From: an uncultured Parvibacter sp.
GTDB taxonomy: Bacteria > Actinomycetota > Coriobacteriia > Coriobacteriales > Eggerthellaceae
Direction of reading: 5' to 3'
DNA length: 14,248 bases
NCBI GenBank assembly: GCA_910587945.1
Contig: CAJUNI010000027.1
Location: 12,147 to 26,394 of the forward strand
Shown: positions 6,858 to 13,175 of the stretch, piece after piece
Numbering within the stretch: position 1 is the stretch's first letter
Layout of the letters: each line of letters opens with the position of its first letter
Notes under the pieces: model-generated
What the model was told of the DNA's origin: nothing
Database searches by the model: none
What the model saw: the letters and a program-made list of their open reading frames with translations, nothing else
Translations under genes and position numbers: made by a program

Positions 6858-7940
6858 CTATCCTTCCTGTACCGGCAACGTATCCAAGAACTCTTCAAGC
6901 GCTTTCAGGAAACGCTGGTTTTCCTCTGGCGTTCCCACCGATACTCGCAAATGCCCTTCGAGATAGGGTGCTGAGGAAAAATCCCGTACCAGTATCCCCT
7001 GCTCGTAGAGATATTCCCAGGCTTGGGCCGCCTGAGGAACCGAGATTAAGAGGTAATTGGCCTCGGAGGGGTAGACGGTCACCCCCGCAAGGGCTGATAA
7101 AGCCTGGGCCATCGTCTCCCGCTCAGCAATGGTCTGGGCAATGCGCGGAGCGAACTCCTCCCGGTGATCCATGATCACTTCACCAATGGCCTGAGAAACG
7201 CTATCCACCGAATAGGGCTGCCGGACTTTTACAAGCTCAGTAATGACCTCCGGATGAGCCAGCACATAACCGAGCCGCACCCCGGCCAAGCCATAGGCCT
7301 TGGAGAAGGTCCGCAGTATTACCAGGTTCTTATGCTCGGGCAGCCAATCAACCAAGCTATGTTCCGCAAATTCGGCATAGGCCTCATCCACCAAAATCAA
7401 CGCATCAGTGGCCTCAAGTAAGCGGCGAAGGAAACTATCGGGAGCGCAGGCGCCCGTGGGATTATTAGGGCTGGTAACCACGATAAAGTCCACGTCACCG
7501 GATGCCGCTATTGCAAGCGCCGCTTCTTCATCAATAGACCAGTCTGCCTTGCGCGGCACTTCAATCACGGTCGTGCCTGTCAAAAGAGCATTGGCTTCAT
7601 AGGAAGAAAACGTTGGCGGAAAATTCAAGAATGCGCGCCCGGGACCACCCCAAGCTAACGCCAGATTGAACAGCAACTCATCGCCACCATTGCCCACTAA
7701 CACCCAATCTTTTTCAAGGTCATAGGCTTGAGCAATGCGCTCCCGCAATCCGTTGGCTAAGGGGTCGGGATAGCGATTCAGAGAAACTTTTGCGATGGCT
7801 TGGGCAATAGCTTCACGCAATGCCCCTTCGGGGTTATAGGCATTCTCATTGGCCGAAAGATAGGCATCGGCCGGAAGGTATTTTGGGTCATAGGGCACCA
7901 GCTGTTCCAACAGTGGCGCTGCTGCACGCAGCTTATTCAT
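6858..7940 (-). CDS. hisC: Histidinol-phosphate aminotransferase HisC
   Basis: A PLP enzyme that transaminates imidazole acetol phosphate using glutamate. With ATG at 7940 it has 360 residues. The PLP lysine is Lys214 in TFSKAYGLAGVRLGY (211-225), SPNNPTG is at 157-163, and DEAYAEF (185-191) holds the Asp and Tyr that bind the cofactor ring. LSANENAYNP (28-37) is the typical N-terminal substrate motif. This start is preferred over an upstream in-frame ATG at 7982: it has a GGGGG Shine-Dalgarno at suitable spacing and gives the normal family N-terminus. It overlaps the end of hisD by eight bases, so translation is probably coupled. It ends three bases before hisB. Confidence 0.95.
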   Translation of the reverse strand: MNKLRAAAPLLEQLVPYDPKYLPADAYLSANENAYNPEGALREAIAQAIAKVSLNRYPDPLANGLRERIAQAYDLEKDWVLVGNGGDELLFNLALAWGGPGRAFLNFPPTFSSYEANALLTGTTVIEVPRKADWSIDEEAALAIAASGDVDFIVVTSPNNPTGACAPDSFLRRLLEATDALILVDEAYAEFAEHSLVDWLPEHKNLVILRTFSKAYGLAGVRLGYVLAHPEVITELVKVRQPYSVDSVSQAIGEVIMDHREEFAPRIAQTIAERETMAQALSALAGVTVYPSEANYLLISVPQAAQAWEYLYEQGILVRDFSSAPYLEGHLRVSVGTPEENQRFLKALEEFLDTLPVQEG

Positions 7941-9264
7941 GCATAGCCCCCACATTCGCCCCGAGTGATGCCCGGGTTTCATCCAGCAAATTCATACGAA
8001 CAGCCACTGATTCTGCATGAGCCCAGAGACCCTCATGACGAGCAATGGCCATGATTGCCTGCGCATCCGTTTCAAGAGCCTTGGGTGTGTATTGGATGAT
8101 GCTGGTCTTTTTCACAAACTCATCGACCGAGAGTGGTGAAGCATAGATTGCCGTGCCGCCCGTCGGAAGCGTATGGTTCGGACCAGCCACATAATCTCCT
8201 ACTGCCTCCGGCGTCCATTCTCCCAAAAAGATTGCGCCCGCATTGCGAATAGAGCCCACCAAATCCATAGCGTGAGCTAGATGTAATTCCAAGTGTTCAG
8301 GGGCAATGGTGTTCACCGTTTGCACCGCTTGTTCCATGGAATTGCAAAGGACAATGAGTCCTTGATCATCGAGGGATGCTTGGGTGATTTCTGCGCGGGT
8401 GGTTCGCGTCATCCACGAAGCGATAGCCTCTTGGACTTCTTGAGCATAGGACTCATTAAAGGTAACCAAATAGCAGGCTGCCAAGGGGTCGTGTTCAGCT
8501 TGAGCCATCAAGTCAATCGCAACCAACGTGGGATCTGCTGTTTCGTCAGCCACCACACAGACCTCGGAGGGTCCCGCGATCATGTCGATGCCCACATCGC
8601 CGGACACGAGCTTCTTGGCCGCCGCTACATAGGCATTACCGGGCCCCGTAATTTTTGCAACCGGGGCAATGGTTTGGGTGCCGTAGGCCAGAGCCGCAAT
8701 GGCCTGAGCCCCACCAACGGTATAAATCTCAGACACTCCCGCCAGTTTGCAGGCAAACAGAATAGCGGCATCGGGAAGACCGTCTTTGGCCGGGGGCGTC
8801 ACACAGACAATGCGCTCCACCCCTGCCACCGATGCAGGGATGGCATTCATAAGCACCGTGGAGGGATAGAGGGCGCGGCCACCGGGCACATAAATACCTG
8901 CCGATTCCAAGGGTGCCACTTTAGCTCCCACAATAGCGCCATCTTCTCGGGCAAAGAACCAGCTTTGCTGCTTTTGGCGCTCGTGGAAATCGCGAATTTG
9001 TTTTGCCGCATGACGCAGCGCGTCCACGGTTTCGGGAGCAACCCGAGCTTCCGCGCCATCAATCACTTCCTGAGGAACCCGCAACGAGGTAAGCGTTACC
9101 CCGTCAAGCTTCTCGGTCCATTCGTAGAGGGCGGCATCTTTGCGCTCTCGGACGTCTTCCACAATATCGGTAGCCGCTTTCAGCGCTTGGGCATTAAAGG
9201 CGCCTGTACGATTTATGAAACTGCTCTCGAACTTTTGATCAGGGGCTAAGGTGATGCAGCGCAT
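7933..9264 (-). CDS. hisD: Histidinol dehydrogenase HisD
   Basis: Performs the last two steps, histidinol to histidine, with NAD and zinc. Length 443 is standard. The signature region GIDMIAGPSEVCVVAD is at 225-240, and AQAEHDPLA (254-262) supplies zinc ligands Gln255 and His258. APEHLEL (321-327) holds the catalytic pair Glu323-His324; GDYVAGPNHTLPTGG (356-370) carries Asp357, and His416 in WAHAESV is the last zinc ligand. All key residues are present. ATG at 9264 follows AAGGAGG closely. It is separated from hisZG by 79 bases containing a perfect 8-bp hairpin, the only notable gap inside the his block. Its end overlaps hisC by eight bases. Confidence 0.97.
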   Translation of the reverse strand: MRCITLAPDQKFESSFINRTGAFNAQALKAATDIVEDVRERKDAALYEWTEKLDGVTLTSLRVPQEVIDGAEARVAPETVDALRHAAKQIRDFHERQKQQSWFFAREDGAIVGAKVAPLESAGIYVPGGRALYPSTVLMNAIPASVAGVERIVCVTPPAKDGLPDAAILFACKLAGVSEIYTVGGAQAIAALAYGTQTIAPVAKITGPGNAYVAAAKKLVSGDVGIDMIAGPSEVCVVADETADPTLVAIDLMAQAEHDPLAACYLVTFNESYAQEVQEAIASWMTRTTRAEITQASLDDQGLIVLCNSMEQAVQTVNTIAPEHLELHLAHAMDLVGSIRNAGAIFLGEWTPEAVGDYVAGPNHTLPTGGTAIYASPLSVDEFVKKTSIIQYTPKALETDAQAIMAIARHEGLWAHAESVAVRMNLLDETRASLGANVGAMHE

Positions 9265-9315
9265 GATTCCTCCTTGTATCAGTAGCGCATTACTTACGGC
9301 ATTCCATGGTGTTTT

Positions 9316-9338
9316 AAATGCGGCTCAATACCGCATTT
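9316..9338. repeat. Intercistronic 8-bp hairpin between hisZG and hisD
   Basis: AAATGCGG and CCGCATTT pair perfectly around a seven-base loop. On the minus-strand transcript A residues, not U residues, follow, so it is not a standard terminator in the his direction. It lies about 50 bases before the hisD start and could be an mRNA-stability or processing element. Confidence 0.55.
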
Positions 9339-9343
9339 GACTT

Positions 9344-11026
9344 CTATCCTGTGGCACCAGCAATCGGCTCGTAGTCCATCTCGCTGGCATGCTGTACCAA
9401 CTTGCTTGTTACTTCCATAATGCGCGGGTCGGTGCGCAGTGCACAGGGGTTAGCAAAAAAGCGTGCCGAAGAAGACAGGACATCTTCCACAATCTCAAGA
9501 TTATTCTCCCGCAACGTAGTGCCCGTTGCCGTGATATCGATGATCCGGTCGGCAAGACCTGTCAAAGGAGCCAATTCAATATTGCCATGGAGTGAAACAA
9601 TCTCGACCTGGATACCCGTTTTTTGATAATGGGCTTTTGCAATGCGCGGATATTTTGTAGCTATGCGCAATGAGCCCAGTTGACGATAGTGTTCCTCCAC
9701 CAAAGAAGCCGAACCCTTAGGCTGAGCCACCACAAACCGACAGGCACCAAAGCCAAGATCAGCCAGCTCAACCACATCCAGGTCTGCTTCAAGGAGTGAA
9801 TCTTTCCCACAGATACCGCAATCAGCAGCTCCCAGCGCCACAAACATCGGCGCATCCGAGGGGCGCACGATGATGTAGTCCACACCTGGCCGAGAAATAA
9901 TAAGCTGCCGGCCCGGATGCTCCAGACCGTCCACATCCAGTCCGACGGCAGCCAAAGCTTCAATGGCATCTTTGTTTAATGAACCCTTGGGCACTGCAAT
10001 CCGCAACGGCCGCGGTTCGGCATCAGCCAGAGGAGGCTCACAGGCCGCAGCTAAGGCCTGCTCTACCGTAAAGGCAAAACCCGCCGCCGGTCGCGGAGCG
10101 CCAAAGGCACCAAGCATAGTGTCATAACGACCTCCGGACCCAAGCGGCGCTCCCAAGCGCGCGTCATAGGCTTCAAACACCATGCCCGTGTAGTAATCAA
10201 AGGAGCTCATAACCGAAAAATCCACTAACAAGTGAACGGGCAATTGGGCCTGTTCGAGAGCATCATAGGTTTCCTCGAACTGATCTAGGCCCTCTTCGCA
10301 ACCCAACGGCGCTACCAGGGCGCGTACCTGAGCAATAGCCTCTTTCCCGCCGCGAATCCGCGGCAGCGCTCGAATAGCCTCAGCGTAAGCGGGCGCTGTA
10401 CCTTGCCACTCGATTGTTAGGTCAGGACCTAAATTTGTAAGGGTATCCAGCGCCACAAAATTTGACTCATGAAAGGCTTTCAGCACTGCTTCTTGCCAAG
10501 CAACAGGAGCCCCGCTTCGGCGCAGGAGGGCACGAAGCACTCCCACCGTTGCCAACGCCACAGTAAAACCCGTAACCCCGGCAACTTGTAAGCCTTCGCA
10601 AAAGAGAGAAATGATCTCACTATCAGCCTGAGCCCCTTCTTCACCAATACACTCAATACCCATTTGAGTGACTTCCCGGGCCGGAGCAGCAGAATCAAAA
10701 TCCGTCTCCCGAAAAACCCGTTGGGTATAGCGCAGGCGAAGGGGTTCTTGCTGCTGTTTATAACGACTGCCCCAAGCGCGGGCCACCTGAAGCGTCACAT
10801 CGGGACGCATTGCCAGCAAATCGCCTGCACTATCGAAGAACTTAAAGGGACTCGCGGGAGGACGGCCTCCTGCCTCCATCACGTCCATGAACTCTAAGGT
10901 GGGAGTTTCGATCGGTTCAAAACCGTGGGCAGCAAACAAGTCCTGCACCGCACGGGTTATCGCCTCACGGCGCAGCGCTTCATTGCCTACTACATCGCGA
11001 AATCCCGAAGGAGTGGTAAAGCTCAC
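9344..11026 (-). CDS. hisZG: Fused ATP phosphoribosyltransferase: HisZ regulatory domain + short-form HisG catalytic domain
   Basis: Carries out and regulates the first, committed step of histidine synthesis (ATP + PRPP). The frame is open over 560 codons. Residues 1 to about 328 are HisZ, a histidyl-tRNA synthetase paralogue: FRDVVGNEALRREAI (9-23), MRPDVTLQVAR (73-83), FDYYTGMVFEAY (276-287) and GSGGRYD (296-302). The Arg of the synthetase motif RGLDYY is replaced (SSFDYY) and the anticodon-binding domain is absent, as in HisZ. After a short Pro/Ala/Glu linker, residues 341-545 are short-form HisG, starting LRIAVPKGSLNKD, with the PRPP loop DITATGTTLRENN (497-509). The two are normally separate genes; no stop or convincing RBS separates them here (Leu341 is TTG but has no Shine-Dalgarno). 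The start is GTG at 11026, preceded by AAAGGA. Confidence 0.95.
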   Translation of the reverse strand: MSFTTPSGFRDVVGNEALRREAITRAVQDLFAAHGFEPIETPTLEFMDVMEAGGRPPASPFKFFDSAGDLLAMRPDVTLQVARAWGSRYKQQQEPLRLRYTQRVFRETDFDSAAPAREVTQMGIECIGEEGAQADSEIISLFCEGLQVAGVTGFTVALATVGVLRALLRRSGAPVAWQEAVLKAFHESNFVALDTLTNLGPDLTIEWQGTAPAYAEAIRALPRIRGGKEAIAQVRALVAPLGCEEGLDQFEETYDALEQAQLPVHLLVDFSVMSSFDYYTGMVFEAYDARLGAPLGSGGRYDTMLGAFGAPRPAAGFAFTVEQALAAACEPPLADAEPRPLRIAVPKGSLNKDAIEALAAVGLDVDGLEHPGRQLIISRPGVDYIIVRPSDAPMFVALGAADCGICGKDSLLEADLDVVELADLGFGACRFVVAQPKGSASLVEEHYRQLGSLRIATKYPRIAKAHYQKTGIQVEIVSLHGNIELAPLTGLADRIIDITATGTTLRENNLEIVEDVLSSSARFFANPCALRTDPRIMEVTSKLVQHASEMDYEPIAGATG

Positions 11027-11109
11027 GATTTTCCTTTCGTGGTTGGTTTCTTTGTAGCGTCAAATCTGTTCGAACGCTCTGGTTACCGCATCAAAGGCGC
11101 TCGAGTGTT

Positions 11110-11154
11110 TTGATACTTTATCACAGTAGAGTAGTAAAGTGTTCACCCCGTCAA
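11110..11154 (-). promoter_or_regulatory. Candidate his operon promoter region
   Basis: The 137-base gap between larC and hisZG holds TTGACG (11149-11154), a good -35 without a clear -10 at ideal spacing, and a second pair TTTACT (11133-11138) and TATCAA (11110-11115) with a 17-base spacer. Either could start the his message, leaving a leader of roughly 70-120 bases. The leader shows no run of His codons and no T-box consensus. Confidence 0.4.
11115..11140. promoter_or_regulatory. Imperfect inverted repeat in the his promoter, operator candidate
   Basis: ACTTTA (11115-11120) and TAAAGT (11135-11140) are perfect inverted 6-base arms. With one mismatch and one wobble the pairing extends to ten positions per side around six central bases. 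The element covers the -10 to -35 area of the second candidate promoter, which suggests control by a DNA-binding repressor. Confidence 0.4.
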
Positions 11155-11163
11155 AAGATTTTT

Positions 11164-11976
11164 CTATTCGATCAAAAATGCCCGCAAGATGCCCGATGTC
11201 CCCACATAGGTTCGCTTACCCGCTCCCATACCTACTTTTTGAATGGTGAATGTTTCAGGAAGTTCAGATGCGCTACGGGCGGCTGCCACAAAGGAGGCAC
11301 CGGTTGGGGTAACCAATTCCCCCACTACCGACCCCACAGACAACGGGATTTGCCATTCTTGAGCGATGGCTGCCACCGCCGGCGCCGGAATCGGAATGAT
11401 GCCATGCTGGCAGCGAATAGAACCTTGGCCTTCCACGAGGTGAGTCACAATGACCTCTTCAGGGGCTAAGCTATCCAATGCCACCGCACAGGCCACAATG
11501 TCTACGATAGAATCCACGGCTCCTACTTCGTGAAAATGTACCGTGTCGGGTGTTTTTCCGTGAACCGTTGCTTCGGCTTGGGCCAGGATGGCAAACATCT
11601 TCTTGGCAAGTGCTCGGGCTCCCTCCAATAGATCCCCCTGATCTAAGATGGCATAGACATCGCTCAAAGTGCGGTGGCTATGACGATGCTCACAAGCAGC
11701 GGGTGAATGATCCTCATGCCGAGGGGCACCCGGATCGCCAAAGAGCCATTCCATATCGTGGTCATGATTCTCATGGACCCCATCGAGCTGAACATCAAAA
11801 TCGCAAACAGCGAGCCCGGATTTTTCTACCGTGCTTATTTCAACGCGAAAGCCCTCCAGGGGAAGACTCTCTAATGCCCGCAGTATTGCCTCACGATCGG
11901 CGCCCAAATCTATCAGAGCAGCCGCTGTCATATCTCCACTAATACCTGCTGAACACTCAAGATAGAGTTTCGCCAT
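11164..11976 (-). CDS. larC: LarC nickel-insertion protein, N-terminal (LarC1) domain only
   Basis: LarC inserts nickel into the pincer nucleotide cofactor of lactate racemase-type enzymes. The 270 residues start MAKLYLECSAGISGDM and include a His-rich metal-binding stretch (68-102, with HENHDHD and HRHSH), VHFHEVGAVDSIVDI (146-160) and GELVTPTGASFVA (219-231). The protein ends GMGAGKRTYVG...GILRAFLIE, which is where the LarC1 domain ends in full-length LarC (about 400-420 residues). The C-terminal LarC2 domain, which binds CTP in the Lactobacillus protein, is absent, and there is no room for it before hisZG. ATG at 11976 is preferred to an in-frame start at 12045, which would overlap larB by 62 bases and add 23 atypical residues. 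It follows larB by seven bases, with AGGCAGG upstream. Confidence 0.88.
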   Translation of the reverse strand: MAKLYLECSAGISGDMTAAALIDLGADREAILRALESLPLEGFRVEISTVEKSGLAVCDFDVQLDGVHENHDHDMEWLFGDPGAPRHEDHSPAACEHRHSHRTLSDVYAILDQGDLLEGARALAKKMFAILAQAEATVHGKTPDTVHFHEVGAVDSIVDIVACAVALDSLAPEEVIVTHLVEGQGSIRCQHGIIPIPAPAVAAIAQEWQIPLSVGSVVGELVTPTGASFVAAARSASELPETFTIQKVGMGAGKRTYVGTSGILRAFLIE

Positions 11977-11983
11977 TGCCTGC

Positions 11984-12766
11984 CTACGCTTCCTTGCTTG
12001 ATAGATGATTGATGAGACTGGCCTGATAGGCAGCCCCAAATCCATTGTCGATATTCACTACTGAAACGCCGCTGGCGCAAGAATTGAGCATTGCCAGCAA
12101 GGCGGTTATGCCCCCGAAGGAAGCTCCATAACCCACCGAAGTAGGCACCGCAACGACAGGACAGGAAACAAGGCCGCCTATCACCGAAGCCAACGCCCCC
12201 TCCATCCCAGCAACAGCTATCACCACCTGAGCGTGGGAAAGCTCTGCTTCATGGGCGAGGAGCCGATGAATACCTGCTACACCCACATCCATGAGGCCTA
12301 CTACTTCATTCCCTAAAAATTGCGCCGTCAACACGGCCTCTTGAGCTACGGCAAGATCGCTGGTTCCCGCAGCAGCCACCACAATGGTCCCATTGCCATC
12401 TGGACAAGGCAGTGATCCATACCATCCCAAACGCGCGTCCTGGTTATAGGTAAGCGAGCCCCAAGAGCTCTGAGAATCTTCAAGCTGAATCAACTCTTCA
12501 GCCTTCTCCGCCGAAAGCCGCGTGATAAGCACGCGCTCTTGACCGGCAGCTTGAAGGGCACAAGCAATAGCGAAAATCTGGTCTGCGCTTTTGCCTTCGC
12601 CATAGATTACTTCCCCTACCCCTTGACGTCGACTGCGGTCAAAGTCAGGAGTAGCAAAGGAAAGCGCAGGCTTTGTGGTTGACTGAAGTACCGCACAAGC
12701 CTCTTCGGCCGCCATAGTTCCCGCAGCCACTGATTCCAAAAGGTTTGTAAGCTCCGTTTCGTTCAA
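11984..12766 (-). CDS. larB: LarB, pyridinium-3,5-biscarboxylic acid mononucleotide synthase
   Basis: Carboxylates and hydrolyses nicotinic acid adenine dinucleotide in the first step of nickel-pincer cofactor synthesis. The 260 residues show the family's DFDRSRRQGVGEVIYGEGKS (41-60), followed by a PurE-like domain from about residue 125, with AAAGTSDLAVAQEA (131-144) and VAGMEGALASVIGGL (185-199). The C-terminal motif LNSCASGVSVVNIDNGFGAA (227-246) contains Cys230, in the position of the conserved reactive cysteine of LarB. The start is TTG at 12766, supported by GAGGTG five bases upstream; the nearby ATG at 12779 runs straight into a stop. It lies 14 bases after a terminator-like hairpin. 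No larA or larE is in the window. Confidence 0.92.
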   Translation of the reverse strand: MNETELTNLLESVAAGTMAAEEACAVLQSTTKPALSFATPDFDRSRRQGVGEVIYGEGKSADQIFAIACALQAAGQERVLITRLSAEKAEELIQLEDSQSSWGSLTYNQDARLGWYGSLPCPDGNGTIVVAAAGTSDLAVAQEAVLTAQFLGNEVVGLMDVGVAGIHRLLAHEAELSHAQVVIAVAGMEGALASVIGGLVSCPVVAVPTSVGYGASFGGITALLAMLNSCASGVSVVNIDNGFGAAYQASLINHLSSKEA

Positions 12767-12780
12767 CCTCTCACCTCATT

Positions 12781-12820
12781 GAAAAGGATGCCGAAGTCCC
12801 CCTACATTGACTTCGGCATC
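12781..12820 (-). terminator. Strong hairpin with T tract upstream of larB
   Basis: On the minus strand a perfect 11-bp stem (GATGCCGAAGT / ACTTCGGCATC) around a 12-base loop is followed by C and TTTTC. This has the form of an intrinsic terminator for the gatB-membrane protein unit. Because larB starts only 14 bases further on, it could also act as an attenuator of larBC. Confidence 0.75.
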
Positions 12821-12839
12821 ATGAACGTTCCTTACCCTC

Positions 12840-12866
12840 TGAGAGAAGCGCCCTACTTCCCTCTCA
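12840..12866. repeat. Second hairpin in the leader before larB
   Basis: TGAGAG (12840-12845) and CTCTCA (12861-12866) are perfect inverted arms, and a further AAG/CTT pairing is possible after a two-base bulge on the transcript. It begins just after the membrane-protein stop and precedes the terminator hairpin. Confidence 0.4.
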
Positions 12867-12872
12867 AGCGTT

Positions 12873-13154
12873 TTAGCTGAGATAGCCGCTCGCTTGAAGA
12901 GCGGACCATGCTGAGAACACAAACCACACCATAATAAGAAGCACAATGGTGATGATGATCTTAGCGGGCACCGGCCAGGTGCTTCTCCACAACAGGACAA
13001 GCCCGACAGGCCAAAACATCAAGAGAAAAAAGACAATCCAGAAGGTTTGCTTGTGCCATTTTGGCGCCCCTTCATCAGTCACGATGGTGTTAGCCTGCTC
13101 ATGGGTACGTTGTGATTTATGAAGCCAGTCTCCCGGTCGGCGTTCTTCAGCCAT
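12873..13154 (-). CDS. Small two-helix membrane protein, function unknown
   Basis: A 93-residue protein beginning MAEERRPGDWLHKSQRTHEQ. Residues 1-36 are polar and charged, probably cytosolic. Two hydrophobic helices follow, about 37-56 (FWIVFFLLMFWPVGLVLLW) and 64-83 (AKIIITIVLLIMVWFVFSAW), joined by a short RSTWPVP turn, so both ends are predicted inside. I do not recognise a named family; the FWPVGLVLLW pattern recurs in small uncharacterised bacterial membrane proteins. ATG at 13154 has AAGGGGG six bases upstream. An in-frame TTG at 13175 would add seven residues but lacks an RBS. It follows gatB by 21 bases and is probably co-transcribed with it, ahead of the terminator. Confidence 0.75.
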   Translation of the reverse strand: MAEERRPGDWLHKSQRTHEQANTIVTDEGAPKWHKQTFWIVFFLLMFWPVGLVLLWRSTWPVPAKIIITIVLLIMVWFVFSAWSALQASGYLS

Positions 13155-13175
13155 GAAAATCCCCCTTACTGGCAA

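Noticed and set aside
7941..7982. Longer hisC start inside hisD
   Set aside because: The 14 extra residues are not family-like; the ATG at 7940 has a better RBS and gives the normal HisC N-terminus.
8293..9249. 318-codon open frame on the plus strand opposite hisD
   Set aside because: It is fully antisense to a well-supported hisD with all catalytic residues, its translation resembles no protein, and it is explained by codon bias of the real frame. The same holds for plus-strand frames at 4623-5405 (opposite hisA) and 2740-3336 (opposite fsa).
11027..11109. T-box or His-codon attenuator in the his leader
   Set aside because: No run of CAT/CAC codons in a short leader frame, no T-box consensus, and no terminator hairpin with a T tract in this stretch.
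11050..11180. Programmed -1 frameshift extending LarC into LarC2
   Set aside because: The -1 frame after the T run gives only about 38 codons before TGA and no LarC2-like motif, and the slip site is not a standard heptamer.
11977..12045. Longer larC start overlapping larB
   Set aside because: It adds 23 residues unlike any LarC N-terminus, while the ATG at 11976 gives the family start MAKLYLECSAGISGD and has an RBS.
12776..13000. Minus-strand frame overlapping the small membrane protein and the terminator
   Set aside because: It runs through the 11-bp terminator hairpin, has no supported start, and overlaps the better supported two-helix protein.
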